A stretch of DNA of 64,000 nt from Vreelandella titanicae BH1 (GTDB lineage: Bacteria; Pseudomonadota; Gammaproteobacteria; Pseudomonadales; Halomonadaceae): contig NZ_AOPO01000003.1 in the NCBI RefSeq assembly GCF_000336575.1, positions 310,001-374,000 of the forward strand, read 5' to 3'. Made by a program: the position numbers and the translations under genes. Shown here in pieces: positions 1 to 9,000 of the stretch. Under the pieces are notes generated by a model. That model was not told where the DNA came from. It made no database searches and saw only the letters and a list, made by a program, of their open reading frames with translations. The first letter of the stretch is position 1, and every line of letters starts with the position of its first letter.

Positions 1-1
1 C

Positions 2-418
2 GGCTCACTGATGGCAAGAGATAAGATCGAAGGTATGCCTGATGCCATTGCCGCGCATAGCCCGCCAGATGTTGTGTGCGGAGCCTTTGATGCACGTAAT
101 TTTCGCGATGGAGGGGATCCAGGTTGGCAAGCCTGGGATGTCAGCAAGCGCGCCTGGACATGGCGTGACAGTCACGAAAGCTTGCTACCGACCACGCCGA
201 TCGAAATCGAACGCTACCCTGGGCCGCTACTACTTTCCCATGGCACCAAAGACCGAATGTGGTCGGTGGAAATGACCAAACGCCTGGAACAACGCCTGCG
301 CGAGCATGGTCGATCCCCGGAAGTGCACTACTACGAAGGTGAAGATCATATACCTAGTAGCTCAGGGCAGAATAAGCACTATGGGCTGCTGCTAGATTTC
401 TTTTCAAAACACCTGTAA
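2..418 (+). CDS. Alpha/beta hydrolase, BAAT C-terminal type (3' fragment, cut by window edge)
   Basis: The reading frame is open to the left edge, so only the C-terminal ~138 residues are present. The fragment carries the last part of an alpha/beta-hydrolase fold: a strand-turn of the form LLLSHGTKD with the candidate catalytic Asp, and a later GEDHIP segment with the candidate catalytic His. Spacing and the flanking WSVEMTKRLEQRL helix resemble the C-terminal domain of acyl-CoA thioesterases/BAAT and dienelactone-hydrolase relatives. The nucleophile elbow and any signal peptide lie outside the window, so substrate and location cannot be stated. The gene ends two bases before the stop of the convergent DUF952 gene. 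Confidence 0.7.
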   Translation, partial: GSLMARDKIEGMPDAIAAHSPPDVVCGAFDARNFRDGGDPGWQAWDVSKRAWTWRDSHESLLPTTPIEIERYPGPLLLSHGTKDRMWSVEMTKRLEQRLREHGRSPEVHYYEGEDHIPSSSGQNKHYGLLLDFFSKHL

Positions 419-419
419 G

Positions 420-767
420 TCACTGTTCCTCATTTTTCCATCCAAAAAGCCCATCTCGGTAGCTAAGAGGTATGGCGGTGATGATGGCTGCTTGGGGCAG
501 GTTGTCGATATGCGCTCTCGGTTGCAGCCAGGGCTGCTCATCACTGGGTGGCAACCACTCAATACGGTCGTTAAATAGCGCATCATCAATCTCTAACACC
601 AACGGTGCTTCTGCATAGACGAAGTATTTGTTGGCGATAAAAAGAACAGCTTCTTCAACATTCAAATGAACGCAGTCGAGCTTATGATCGTTTCCGCAGC
701 GGGGTACATAGCCAAGTTGCTGAGTTTGATCCCAAATAGTTTTACTAACGACTCTGAATAAGCGCAT
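420..767 (-). CDS. DUF952 domain-containing protein
   Basis: A 115-residue protein with the order of conserved blocks of the DUF952 family: an N-terminal TIWDQTQQLGYV segment, a D-C-V-H-L block, a central FVYAEAPLVLEIDDALF strand and a C-terminal ITAIPLSYRDGLFGW strand. DUF952 proteins are small, soluble and of unknown biochemical role, with a fold related to ADP-ribosyltransferase-like folds according to family descriptions. No signal peptide or membrane segment is visible. It is convergent with the upstream hydrolase and 230 bp from the end of aas, so it is probably monocistronic. Family assignment is fairly secure; no function should be inferred. Confidence 0.75.
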   Translation of the reverse strand: MRLFRVVSKTIWDQTQQLGYVPRCGNDHKLDCVHLNVEEAVLFIANKYFVYAEAPLVLEIDDALFNDRIEWLPPSDEQPWLQPRAHIDNLPQAAIITAIPLSYRDGLFGWKNEEQ

Positions 768-935
768 AAGAGCTCCAGTGGTTTTTTTCCGACTAAGGTA
801 GCCTAAAACCTAAAGTTAACTTGAGGTCAAGTGGCGCTGAAGATGTAATATCAGGTATGAAGTCATGCTGCTGATTGAGCAATGGCTAAGCTAAGCGGCC
901 TGCTGATTTTAGAACTGATTTATTAAGAAGAGCTC

Positions 936-981
936 GATACTGCACAGCGCATATTGAGTTTGGGCTTTGCTGTACAGTATC
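936..981 (-). terminator. Probable intrinsic terminator of aas
   Basis: An inverted repeat with 13-base arms (936-948 and 969-981, one mismatch) lies just downstream of the aas stop codon. On the minus strand it is followed by a T-rich TCTTCTTAATAAAT stretch. Confidence 0.5.
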
Positions 982-999
982 TCACTCCAACACTAGCTT

Positions 1000-3900
1000 T
1001 TAATGCTTCAGTTCTTCCTCTATTAGTGCTTGGGCCAAACGTTTCGCCCCTGCAAAGTCCGCTTTTCCAGAGCCAAGGTGAGGGATGGTCTCTACCGTAA
1101 ACCAATGGCTGGGGATCATCATGGGTGGCGTACCGTTAGCGAGCATAGTGGCCTTGACGGTTTTGGCGTCTAACGCTGTTTCTGAAAGCAGCACAATGCG
1201 CTCGCCCTTGCGGCTATCGGGAATATTCACCGCCATCAGCGATGTGTCTGTATCCTCCAGAGCCGCTTTAACTGCCGCCTCAACGGCGCTGAGGCTGATC
1301 ATTTCGCCGCCGATCTTGGCGAATCGAGCGTATCGGTCAATCAGGGTTAAGAAGCCGTCTTCATCGATAAAGCCTTTATCCCCCGTTATGTACCAGCGGT
1401 GGCCATCGATCACATGGAGCGCCTTGGCTGTGCGGTTGGGGGCATTGAGATAGCCCTGCATTATTTGCGGGCCGCTAATCAATATCATACCGGCCTCACC
1501 GGTCGGCAGCTCTTCAAAGCTGTCAGGGTCGACGATTTTGAAGCTGGTGCCGGGTAACGGCATACCGACGGTGCCTGCTTTGCTGCCCCGCTGCACCTGT
1601 TGATAGTGAACGCCCATGGCGTCGGGCAGATTCACTGAGGCGACTGGGGCGATTTCCGTGGCACCGTAGCCTTCATAAATAGGCTTGTGGAATTTCAGCG
1701 CAAAGCTGCTACGCACGTTTTCGTCGAGCTTCTCGGCTCCGGCAACCACCACCCTCAAGCTCTCCAGCATTAACGGATGCACCTTTGAGCTGCGTATAAA
1801 CAGTCTTAAAAAGCTGGAGGTGCCGAACATGATAGTGGCTTTGTGCTTGGCAATAGCGCCCGCAATGCCGGGGGCATCGGTGGGGTCGGCGTGGCACACC
1901 AACGGCAGCCCTTCAATCAGCGGTAGCAGCTGGGTGACCGTAAGGCCAAAGGCGTGGAACAGCGGCAGTGAGCCCATTACAACGTCGTTGCTCTGGGTGT
2001 TGAGCACGTCAGAGGTCTGCTTGATATTGGCCATCAGGTTGCGGTGGCTCAACATCACGCCCTTGGGTTCGCCTTCACTTCCGCTGGAGAACAGGATGGC
2101 GGCGGTGGCGTCGGCATCGTGGCCGTGGCAGAAGCAGCGCTGTAACAGCCAAGTCGGCAGTATTCTCACCGCCAGCCAGGTACTCAAACGTTCGCCACGG
2201 CCAATCGTGGCCTGCAGGTCTTCTAAAAGAACCACCTGCTTCTCGCGAAGCAATTGGCTAACGTCGAGCCCGCGCTGCTCGAGCTTCTTCACAAAGCGCT
2301 GTGAGGTGAAGACGGTAGCGATTTCCGCCTGGGAAAGGGCAGAGGTCAGCGCCTCGTGGTCGGCGGTGTAATTAAGATTCACCACCGTTTTACCCGCTAG
2401 CAGCGTGGCCATATTGGCGATAACCCCGGCACTGCTGGTAGGTAGCAGTAGGCCAACGTTCTGCCCTGGGTTGAGCTTGCGAAGTCGTTTTGCCATCAGC
2501 AGGCTGGCAGTGAGCGCTTGGCTTGCGCTGAGTGGGCGGCCCAGCGTATCGGCCAGGGCAAGGTCGCTAGGGCGGCGCTTAACGCTTTGAATCCAGGCGT
2601 TAGGCAGGCTCGGGAGCTCGCCCATGGCCCGCTGCCAAGAGCGGGTAGCCTGCTCAAAAATACGTCGTTTGAGCACATCGGCGGGGGTGTCCTTGGGCAG
2701 CGGCTTGCCAAAGGCGACCACTACCGAGCGGTGCAGAGGCGCATTGCGCAGCTCTTTAAGCTTGCTGGAAGATCGGGAGAACTGGCTGCCCCACAGGCCT
2801 CGCAGGTAGAAGGGCACAATTTTGACGTCTGGATTTGCCATGTCACAGGCACGCTCGTAACCGCGGCGGAATTCGCCCAGTTGACCAGTGCGGCTGATCG
2901 CCCCTTCAGGAAACAGGCACACCACTTCGCCTGCGTTGAGCTGTTCAGCAACACCGGCTAGGGCCTTTTCGGCACCGCTGCCACGCTCGATGGGAATACA
3001 GCCCAAGGCTTTGAAGAACCAGCGCAGGTACCAACGCTGGTAAACCGATCTGAGCATCACGAAACGCACCGGTCGAGGGCTGGCGATCTGTACCATGGCC
3101 CAATCCACCCAACTGATATGGTTGCCCAATAGCAGCACGCCGCCCTGGGCGGGCAGGTTTTGCAAGCCATGGACATCTACGCGATAGCGGCGTGTCAGCA
3201 GGAAGCTCAACAGAAAGCGCACCAAGCTTTGGGGTAGCTTAACAATGGTGTAACCACCGCCCACCATGGCCACGGTAGCGATAAGTAGCAGCAGGTAGTG
3301 GCTATTCACTCCCGCCAACGCGAACAGCGCCGTGAGCACCAAAAAGCCTAGCATGGCGATGTTTTGAATCCAGTTGTTGGCGGCCAGCACGGTGCCTAGC
3401 TCGTTGTCGGCGGCGTGAAACTGAATCAGCGCATTGAGCGGCACGATGAACAGCCCACCCATGATGCCGATGAACACAAAGTTCAGCGCTTGGCCAACGG
3501 GCGTGGTCAACAGCGGTAAGCACCATAAACCCACGGCCACCCCAATAGCGCCTACGGGGATCAAGCCGGTTTCAATACGGTTGTGGGAAAATTTGCTGGC
3601 GAATAGGGAACCAAGTGCAATTCCGATGCCGCTAGCGGCGAGAATTCCCTGGAGCACTAAGGTGTTATCGATACTGAGGGCATCTTTGGCATAAGCGGGA
3701 AAAGCCGCCAGCAGTACTTGGCCCACTGACCAAAAGGTGGCAAGGCCGATAATGGAGAGCCTGATGACAGGCTGGCGAGCGATAATCCTCAGGTTGTCTT
3801 TCAAGGCAGCACCCTTGATGTAGCGCTGCCAGGTCAACGGTGTCTCTGATCGATTGGATGCATCAAGCGGAAGGCGGTAAAGCGCTACGACCTGGATGGC

Positions 3901-4473
3901 GCTATTGAGCACCAGCAGCCAGCCCAGAGGGGCTATTTGGCGCAACAGCTGTGCTGGGGTTTGATCTTCCGGTGAGACCCAGGTCTCAAATAGCGCGGTA
4001 AACGCCACGGTGCCCGCTAGAATGGCGCCAATCGTAACGGCCTGGATCAGCCCGTTGGCTTCCGCCAAACGCGGCTTGCCGAATAGCCCTTTTACCAAGC
4101 CGTATTTGGCCGGTGAGTAAAAGGCCGATTGAATCGCCAGCAGCAGCGTCATGGAAAATGCCAACCAGAACCAGCCCTGGTAGTAAGCGGCGGTGATGCC
4201 CAGTGAGACCACGACGGCGGCCCAGGCCGATGTGCGCAGAACACGTACCTTGGGATAGCTGTCAGCCACATGGCCCGCCGGGCTGAACAGTAAAATAAAC
4301 GGCAGCAGGATAAGTCCGTTGACCAGTGCGGTGAGTACGACCTGTGCTTCGCCATCGTAACTTTTGAAGATCGTGTTCTGAATGACGATCTTGTGCCCCA
4401 GATCCACAAAGGCATTGAGAAAAATAGCGATCAAATAGGGCAAAGCGCCCTTCAAGTGCAGTAGTCGATGCAT
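1000..4473 (-). CDS. aas: Fused lysophospholipid transporter / 2-acyl-GPE acyltransferase / acyl-ACP synthetase
   Basis: A 1157-residue three-domain protein. Residues ~1-410 form an MFS transporter of the LplT type with about 12 hydrophobic helices. Residues ~425-620 are a PlsC acyltransferase with the NHxxxxD motif (NHISWVDW near 449-456) and FPEGAISRTG near 522. Residues ~650-1157 are an AMP-forming acyl synthetase with SSGSEGEPKGV near 794 and YGATE near 935. In E. coli LplT and Aas are separate proteins; together they flip lysophosphatidylethanolamine inward and re-acylate it with ACP-activated fatty acid, repairing inner-membrane phospholipids. Here one polypeptide covers the pathway, as in several other gammaproteobacteria. 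It is divergent from the HTH regulator at 4634, with 160 bp between the starts. Confidence 0.9.
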   Translation of the reverse strand: MHRLLHLKGALPYLIAIFLNAFVDLGHKIVIQNTIFKSYDGEAQVVLTALVNGLILLPFILLFSPAGHVADSYPKVRVLRTSAWAAVVVSLGITAAYYQGWFWLAFSMTLLLAIQSAFYSPAKYGLVKGLFGKPRLAEANGLIQAVTIGAILAGTVAFTALFETWVSPEDQTPAQLLRQIAPLGWLLVLNSAIQVVALYRLPLDASNRSETPLTWQRYIKGAALKDNLRIIARQPVIRLSIIGLATFWSVGQVLLAAFPAYAKDALSIDNTLVLQGILAASGIGIALGSLFASKFSHNRIETGLIPVGAIGVAVGLWCLPLLTTPVGQALNFVFIGIMGGLFIVPLNALIQFHAADNELGTVLAANNWIQNIAMLGFLVLTALFALAGVNSHYLLLLIATVAMVGGGYTIVKLPQSLVRFLLSFLLTRRYRVDVHGLQNLPAQGGVLLLGNHISWVDWAMVQIASPRPVRFVMLRSVYQRWYLRWFFKALGCIPIERGSGAEKALAGVAEQLNAGEVVCLFPEGAISRTGQLGEFRRGYERACDMANPDVKIVPFYLRGLWGSQFSRSSSKLKELRNAPLHRSVVVAFGKPLPKDTPADVLKRRIFEQATRSWQRAMGELPSLPNAWIQSVKRRPSDLALADTLGRPLSASQALTASLLMAKRLRKLNPGQNVGLLLPTSSAGVIANMATLLAGKTVVNLNYTADHEALTSALSQAEIATVFTSQRFVKKLEQRGLDVSQLLREKQVVLLEDLQATIGRGERLSTWLAVRILPTWLLQRCFCHGHDADATAAILFSSGSEGEPKGVMLSHRNLMANIKQTSDVLNTQSNDVVMGSLPLFHAFGLTVTQLLPLIEGLPLVCHADPTDAPGIAGAIAKHKATIMFGTSSFLRLFIRSSKVHPLMLESLRVVVAGAEKLDENVRSSFALKFHKPIYEGYGATEIAPVASVNLPDAMGVHYQQVQRGSKAGTVGMPLPGTSFKIVDPDSFEELPTGEAGMILISGPQIMQGYLNAPNRTAKALHVIDGHRWYITGDKGFIDEDGFLTLIDRYARFAKIGGEMISLSAVEAAVKAALEDTDTSLMAVNIPDSRKGERIVLLSETALDAKTVKATMLANGTPPMMIPSHWFTVETIPHLGSGKADFAGAKRLAQALIEEELKH

Positions 4474-4633
4474 CGTTGTTTAGCCTTCTTAATCCCTGGA
4501 AGTCGTAGCACTTTCTCTGTGAGGCTTACTGGTTGCAACTCATTTACACAAAGTTGTGTTATGGGTGCTGGTTGGTATCATTATTTGCTACTTTTTGTGT
4601 GTAATGCCTTTTCATGCCGCCTAAGAGGTTGCT

Positions 4634-5392
4634 ATGTCCCAAGCAGATTCGCTGATTGAAACGCTAAAGCGCCAGCTCCGTGCTCAGGGTAAAACCTATG
4701 CCGATGTCGCTAAGTGGTTGGCGCTGAGCGAGGCCTCGGTGAAGCGCCTGTTCGCCGAAAAGCACTTTACGCTATCGCGGCTGGAGTGTATCTGTGACCA
4801 GCTAAATATCGAATTCGCTGAGCTGGTGCAAACCATGCAAGCGGACGAGCAGCGTTTGCAGGAGCTAACCCATGCCCAAGAGCAGAGTATTGTGGATGAC
4901 CGTGAGCTGTTTCTGGTGGCTGTCTGCGTCATCAATGGCTATAGCTTCGACGAAATTCATCACCAGTACCAGCTAAGTGAAGCAGAGTGTATCCGGCAGT
5001 TACTGAAGCTTGAGCGGCTTACGCTGATAGAGCTACTTCCCGATAACCGGATCCGGCGGCGGGTCGCTGCTAATTTCCGCTGGCGAGCGGATGGGCCAAT
5101 CCAGCGTTTCTTTCAGCAGCATATCGCCAACGAATTTTTCCGCTCCCGTTTTGATAGTGACAGCGAAAAACTCATTGTCCTTAACGGACTATTATCCCCT
5201 GCGGGAAATGCTGAATGGCAGCAGACCATGCAGCGCTTGGCGAAAGAGTTTCATGCGCTATGCGAACGAGAGAGCGGGCTACCCATTCATCAGCGGTTTG
5301 GCACGACTTCGGTGCTGGCGGTACGGCAGTGGCAGTATGGGCTGTTTCAGGGTTACAAGCGGGGAGGCCAAGTAGCTCCCAACGCTACGTAG
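4634..5392 (+). CDS. XRE/Cro-type helix-turn-helix transcriptional regulator
   Basis: A 252-residue protein with an N-terminal lambda-repressor-like HTH at about residues 6-62 (TYADVAKWLALSEASVKRLF then LSRLECICDQLNIEFAELV). A second HTH-like stretch (FDEIHHQYQLSEAECIRQLLKLERL) sits near residues 100-125, and an undefined C-terminal region follows. It starts 160 bp from the divergent aas gene, so control of aas or autoregulation is a reasonable inference but is not shown by the sequence. Its 3' end overlaps the convergent LysR gene by 8 bases. No ligand-binding domain was recognised. Confidence 0.8.
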   Translation: MSQADSLIETLKRQLRAQGKTYADVAKWLALSEASVKRLFAEKHFTLSRLECICDQLNIEFAELVQTMQADEQRLQELTHAQEQSIVDDRELFLVAVCVINGYSFDEIHHQYQLSEAECIRQLLKLERLTLIELLPDNRIRRRVAANFRWRADGPIQRFFQQHIANEFFRSRFDSDSEKLIVLNGLLSPAGNAEWQQTMQRLAKEFHALCERESGLPIHQRFGTTSVLAVRQWQYGLFQGYKRGGQVAPNAT

Positions 5393-6320
5393 ATGTGTTC
5401 CGGAAGAGAGTGGCCTCTTGTTCTAGCCACTCGACGAAGCGTGCTACCGCTGGTGGCGTTTCTCCATCACTAGGCAGAATCAGTTCGTAGGCGAACGGAG
5501 AAGCGAGTGGATAGTGTTCCGCGAAGGGGCGTACCAAAACACCGCTCGCTAGCCGGTCAGCCACCAATGGGTAGCTGGCGAGTACCACGCCTTGCCCGGC
5601 AATGGCCTGATCGAGAGCCAAGCTGTAAAGCGAGTATTGCCGCTGGTTGGGCATCTTGTTTAGCGCTACCCCGGCGCTTTTAAACCAATCGCTCCAGCTT
5701 GGAATGGGGTGGCCTGCGTGGCTGCACCAATCCACGGTGAGCAGTGTCTGTGCCAGCAAATCGTCGGGGGTTTGCATGTTTGCCTGCGCTAATAGCGAGG
5801 GCGAACAAACCGGAAATAACGTGTCTTCAAACAGGCGCAGGCTGGTGACACCGGGCCAAGGGCCCTGGCCATAGCGCAATGATAAGCGTGCCCTGTTGGG
5901 CAACCACAGCGGTGGCGTTAAGCGCGCCTCGGCATCCAGAGAGATTTCTATTTGCCGTTCATTAGCTTCAAAGTGGGGTAAGCGGGGGAGTAGCCAGAGT
6001 TGTAGAAAGGAGGGTGGTGCACTCAGTAGCAATCGAAAGGCCTCTTCTGAGCGCTCGGTGACGTTCTGTACACCGCTGGCGATGCGCAAAAGGCCTGCCT
6101 GCACATCTTCAGCCAGTACCCGGCCTGCTTCGGTAACGCATACCCCATTGGCATGACGCTCAAACAGCACCACGCCTAAGTGGCCTTCCAACTGTTTGAC
6201 CTGTCGGCTAACGGCGCCAGGCGTCACCCCGAGGCGATAAGCGGCGGCTTTGAAGCTATTTTCTCGCACGGCCTCGGCAAACGCGCGCAATGCATTCAGC
6301 GGTAGCCTTTCTATTCTCAT
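5385..6320 (-). CDS. LysR-family transcriptional regulator, GcvA-like
   Basis: The chosen ATG at 6320 gives 311 residues and begins MRIERLPLNALRAFAEA, the usual start of GcvA-type LysR proteins. An in-frame ATG at 6395 would add 25 residues unlike the family. The winged HTH covers residues ~5-64 (NSFKAAAYRLGVTPGAVSRQVKQLE) and is followed by a LysR substrate-binding domain. It is divergent from the EamA-type transporter at 6418 with under 100 bp between starts. That is the classic arrangement for a LysR protein controlling its neighbour, so the transporter is the most likely target. The effector is unknown. Confidence 0.85.
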   Translation of the reverse strand: MRIERLPLNALRAFAEAVRENSFKAAAYRLGVTPGAVSRQVKQLEGHLGVVLFERHANGVCVTEAGRVLAEDVQAGLLRIASGVQNVTERSEEAFRLLLSAPPSFLQLWLLPRLPHFEANERQIEISLDAEARLTPPLWLPNRARLSLRYGQGPWPGVTSLRLFEDTLFPVCSPSLLAQANMQTPDDLLAQTLLTVDWCSHAGHPIPSWSDWFKSAGVALNKMPNQRQYSLYSLALDQAIAGQGVVLASYPLVADRLASGVLVRPFAEHYPLASPFAYELILPSDGETPPAVARFVEWLEQEATLFRNTST

Positions 6321-6417
6321 AGAGTGAGTTTTCCTAAGCCTAGGGTCGATAAGTAATCGTTTGTATGCAATGACGCTTACTGCTGCAATGGGCACCTATA
6401 TGTTATAGGAGCCCGCA

Positions 6418-7347
6418 ATGAGTAATCAAAGAATAGTCTCCAACAACCACACTGTCTGCATGGTTGGTCGATCGCAGCGAAAGTCAGTGGACGCAACGGC
6501 AGCATCGTTGATGCTGCTATTTTGCCTGGTGTTGGGTTTTCAGCAGGTGGCGATCAAGGGTGTGGCTGAGGATATCTCACCCGTGGTGCAGATGGCCCTG
6601 CGCTCAGCTTTGGCGGTGTGTCTGGTCGGCGGGCTGGCTTCTTGGCGCGGTATTCGCTGGGCGGATGTGGGTCATCATTGGGGCCCTGGGTTGCTGGTGG
6701 GCCTGGGGTTTGCGGCTGAGTTCGCTTTTATCGCCTGGGGATTAACCTATACCTTGGCGTCCCACATGTCGGTCTTTCTGTATACTGCGCCCATCTTCGC
6801 TGCCCTGGGTTTGCATCTTTGGGTACCTGGCGAGCAACTCTCCATTCGCCAGTGGTGGGGCGTTGGCTTGGCATTTCTGGGAATGGTGATTGCCATGACG
6901 CCAAGCGGTGCTTACAGCATCGAGATTCTTATTGGGGATATGCTGGGCTTGCTCGCTGGCCTCTCATGGGCGGCCACGACCGTCGTGATCCGCAAGACTT
7001 CGCTTTCTGAGGCGCCAGCAGAGCTCACTCTGAGCTATCAACTGAGCGTGACGGCGTTGTTGCTCCTGCCGGTGGCGGCTATATCCGGGCAGCTAATGAG
7101 CGCGCAGTTTACCCCAATGGCGTTAGCCAGCCTTGGTTTTCAGACGCTGATCATTTCGTTTGCTGCGCTGCTGTTATGGTTTACCTTGCTGCGCCGCTAC
7201 CGCGCTTCGCAGTTAGGCGTGTTTTCTTTCTTGGCGCCGCTTTTCGGTATTCTGTTTGGTACACTGCTGCTCAATGAGCCGCTGAGTATTAATTTTATAA
7301 TCGGCGGTGGCGTTATTTTAGTTGGCATCATTCTGGTGACTCGCTAA
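6418..7347 (+). CDS. DMT-superfamily (EamA) inner-membrane transporter
   Basis: A 309-residue protein with about ten hydrophobic helices arranged as two EamA repeats: the first from ~residue 25 to 150 (LMLLFCLVLGFQQVAIKG onward), the second from ~165 to 305 (GLLAGLSWAATTVVIRK onward). The ATG at 6418 is preceded by a TAGGAG ribosome-binding site; a downstream ATG at codon 15 is the alternative. EamA proteins export metabolites or drugs, and the substrate cannot be read from sequence. The divergent LysR gene probably regulates it. rlmA follows after 36 bp and could be co-transcribed. Confidence 0.85.
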   Translation: MSNQRIVSNNHTVCMVGRSQRKSVDATAASLMLLFCLVLGFQQVAIKGVAEDISPVVQMALRSALAVCLVGGLASWRGIRWADVGHHWGPGLLVGLGFAAEFAFIAWGLTYTLASHMSVFLYTAPIFAALGLHLWVPGEQLSIRQWWGVGLAFLGMVIAMTPSGAYSIEILIGDMLGLLAGLSWAATTVVIRKTSLSEAPAELTLSYQLSVTALLLLPVAAISGQLMSAQFTPMALASLGFQTLIISFAALLLWFTLLRRYRASQLGVFSFLAPLFGILFGTLLLNEPLSINFIIGGGVILVGIILVTR

Positions 7348-7383
7348 ACGCATGCACCCATCTACCTTTGCGAAGACACCGAT

Positions 7384-8250
7384 ATGAGCATCACCCCTTT
7401 TCAAGCACTGGCGTGCCCGCTAGACGGAAAACCACTCAGTTGGTCGGCTAGTGTTTGGCGATGCTCTGATGGCCACAGCTTTGATATTGCTAAGCAGGGC
7501 TACGTTAATTTACTACCTGTGCAGCAAAAGCGTTCCCACGATCCGGGTGATAGCAAGGCGATGGTAGCTGCTCGCCAGCGTTTTCTTAACGCGGGGTACT
7601 ATCAACCCATTGCGGAGGCAGTCAGTCATGCTGTGTTGGGCCATGCCGAGGTTCAAAAGGCAGACAGACTGCCTTTTAGCTGCCTGGATGCGGGCTGCGG
7701 TGAAGGTTATTACCTTCGCCAATTAGCTGACGCGGCGACTAACGCGCAGCCACTTTCACTGATGGGGCTGGATATCTCTAAATGGGCGGTATTGGCCGCA
7801 GCAAAACAGGATGCTAAGCAGGCACCGCTAAGCAGCTGGGTCGTGGGGAGTAATGCACACTTGCCGGTGCAGACGGGAACGTTGGATAGCGTGCTGTGTA
7901 TGTTTGGCTTTCCAGTAGTAAGCGAGTTTGCTCGTGTGTTGAAAACCGGTGGCGTACTACTGCAGGTTGAAGCGGGGCCTAATCACTTGAGGGAGCTGCG
8001 GGAGATTATCTACCCCACGTTAAAAGCTGAACGTGCGAGTGAGACGGTAGTGCCCGATGGCTTTATTCACCATGGCAGCGAGAGGGTAAGCTACTCAATT
8101 GCACTAAATGGAAGTGAGGAAATTGCCGATCTGTTGGCGATGACGCCGCATCTTTACCGAGCCAGCCCTGAGGGGCGTGATCGCGCAGCGGCACTTGAGG
8201 TGCTGGTGGTGACGGTGGATGTGCGAATAGTGATGTACATGCGAATATAG
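7384..8250 (+). CDS. rlmA: 23S rRNA (guanine-N1-)-methyltransferase RlmA-like
   Basis: A 288-residue protein colinear with E. coli RlmA(I), which methylates G745 of 23S rRNA using S-adenosylmethionine. Recognisable blocks are FDIAKQGYVNLLPVQQKRSHDPGDSKAM (residues ~31-60), the SAM-binding motif LDAGCGEGYYLRQL near 101-114, and LMGLDISKWAV. The N-terminal zinc-finger region reads CPLDGKPL...WRCSDGHSFD, so one of the expected Cys ligands is Asp here. The last ~10 residues after the family's usual end look unrelated. It follows the EamA gene and ends before a strong bidirectional terminator shared with cspA. Whether it belongs to RlmA(I) or RlmA(II) is not decided. Confidence 0.85.
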   Translation: MSITPFQALACPLDGKPLSWSASVWRCSDGHSFDIAKQGYVNLLPVQQKRSHDPGDSKAMVAARQRFLNAGYYQPIAEAVSHAVLGHAEVQKADRLPFSCLDAGCGEGYYLRQLADAATNAQPLSLMGLDISKWAVLAAAKQDAKQAPLSSWVVGSNAHLPVQTGTLDSVLCMFGFPVVSEFARVLKTGGVLLQVEAGPNHLRELREIIYPTLKAERASETVVPDGFIHHGSERVSYSIALNGSEEIADLLAMTPHLYRASPEGRDRAAALEVLVVTVDVRIVMYMRI

Positions 8251-8317
8251 AAGGGTAGTGCAAACGCAGCTTCCCTTTAGTCTGCTCTAAACGCGCAGTT
8301 TTAATATGCCCAAACGC

Positions 8318-8345
8318 AACAAGGCCCGCATAAGCGGGCCTTGTT
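8318..8345. terminator. Bidirectional intrinsic terminator between rlmA and the cold-shock gene
   Basis: A perfect 12-base inverted repeat (8318-8329 with 8334-8345) has a 4-base ATAA loop, a GC-rich core and AA/TT ends. It lies between two convergent genes and can serve both. Confidence 0.85.
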
Positions 8346-8389
8346 ATCCGAACCTTAGAAGGTTCGAGCAAATTCTTAAGCGCTAGGGC

Positions 8390-8596
8390 TTAGGAAATTT
8401 GCTTGATGTTTGAAGCTTGAAGGCCTTTCTTACCCTGGGTAACGTCAAAAGAAACGTTAGCGCCTTCTTGCAGGGTTTTGAAGCCGTCTGCTTGAATTTC
8501 AGAGAAATGGGCAAACAGGTCATCGCCGCCGTCAGAAGGAGCAATAAAACCGAAGCCTTTAGTATCGTTGAACCACTTAACTGTGCCAGTAGACAT
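8390..8596 (-). CDS. CspA-family cold-shock protein
   Basis: A 68-residue single CSD-fold protein beginning [18 protein letters not shown], with RNP1 (KGFGFI) and RNP2 (DLFAHFSEI) nucleic-acid-binding motifs and the family's usual length. A longer in-frame ATG at 8677 is rejected because the family starts at MSTGTVKW; that extension is the 5' leader. CspA-type proteins bind single-stranded RNA/DNA and melt mRNA structure in the cytoplasm. An AGGATTTTT stretch lies just upstream of the ATG. The long upstream gap with direct repeats and a hairpin fits post-transcriptional control typical of this family. Whether it is cold-inducible cannot be told. Confidence 0.92.
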   Translation of the reverse strand: MSTGTVKWFNDTKGFGFIAPSDGGDDLFAHFSEIQADGFKTLQEGANVSFDVTQGKKGLQASNIKQIS

Positions 8597-9000
8597 AGTA
8601 AAAATCCTTTCGCGCAAAGCGCTTTGTAAAGTTCCTGGTATCACCCAGATTAATAGCGGATAAAACAAGGAATACAATTACAGTCTTGCCGAAAGATTTT
8701 GTACACGTCTATCTCGTACATTTCTAAATCTTTTTCGTACACTTCTGAAACCATGCTTGCTTGCTAACCAACTGGCGCTACATTGTCATGAATTGTAGCG
8801 CGTGTCAAAGCCTTTCTGGATTGTCTTGCCTATGGGGCGCAGTGAGAGCCTCTATTAGAGGTGGTCGCTGGAAAGTAGTGATAATGCCAGCGACCATCAG
8901 GGCACGTTTCCAGTAAATGGGAAGCTTGTTTTCTTACATGAATATCGCTCGTGCTAATGTTTACGTTTGGCCAAAAGCTCGGACAGCACCTGACGCGCAG
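8597..9000 (-). promoter_or_regulatory. Upstream region of the cold-shock gene (no gene, ~400 bp)
   Basis: No convincing coding sequence is seen here. The part next to the cold-shock gene should be its promoter and 5' leader. It holds three copies of GTACAnnTCT (8701, 8716 and 8737) and, further out, an inverted repeat with 8-base arms GCGCTACA/TGTAGCGC (8775-8782 and 8794-8801). The 8,820-9,000 part is the 3' flank of the SDR gene and contains nothing recognised. Confidence 0.5.

Noticed and set aside
1685-2371. A 228-codon open frame on the plus strand inside aas
   Set aside because: It is antisense to the acyl-ACP synthetase domain, whose motifs are intact in the other strand, and its translation resembles no family.
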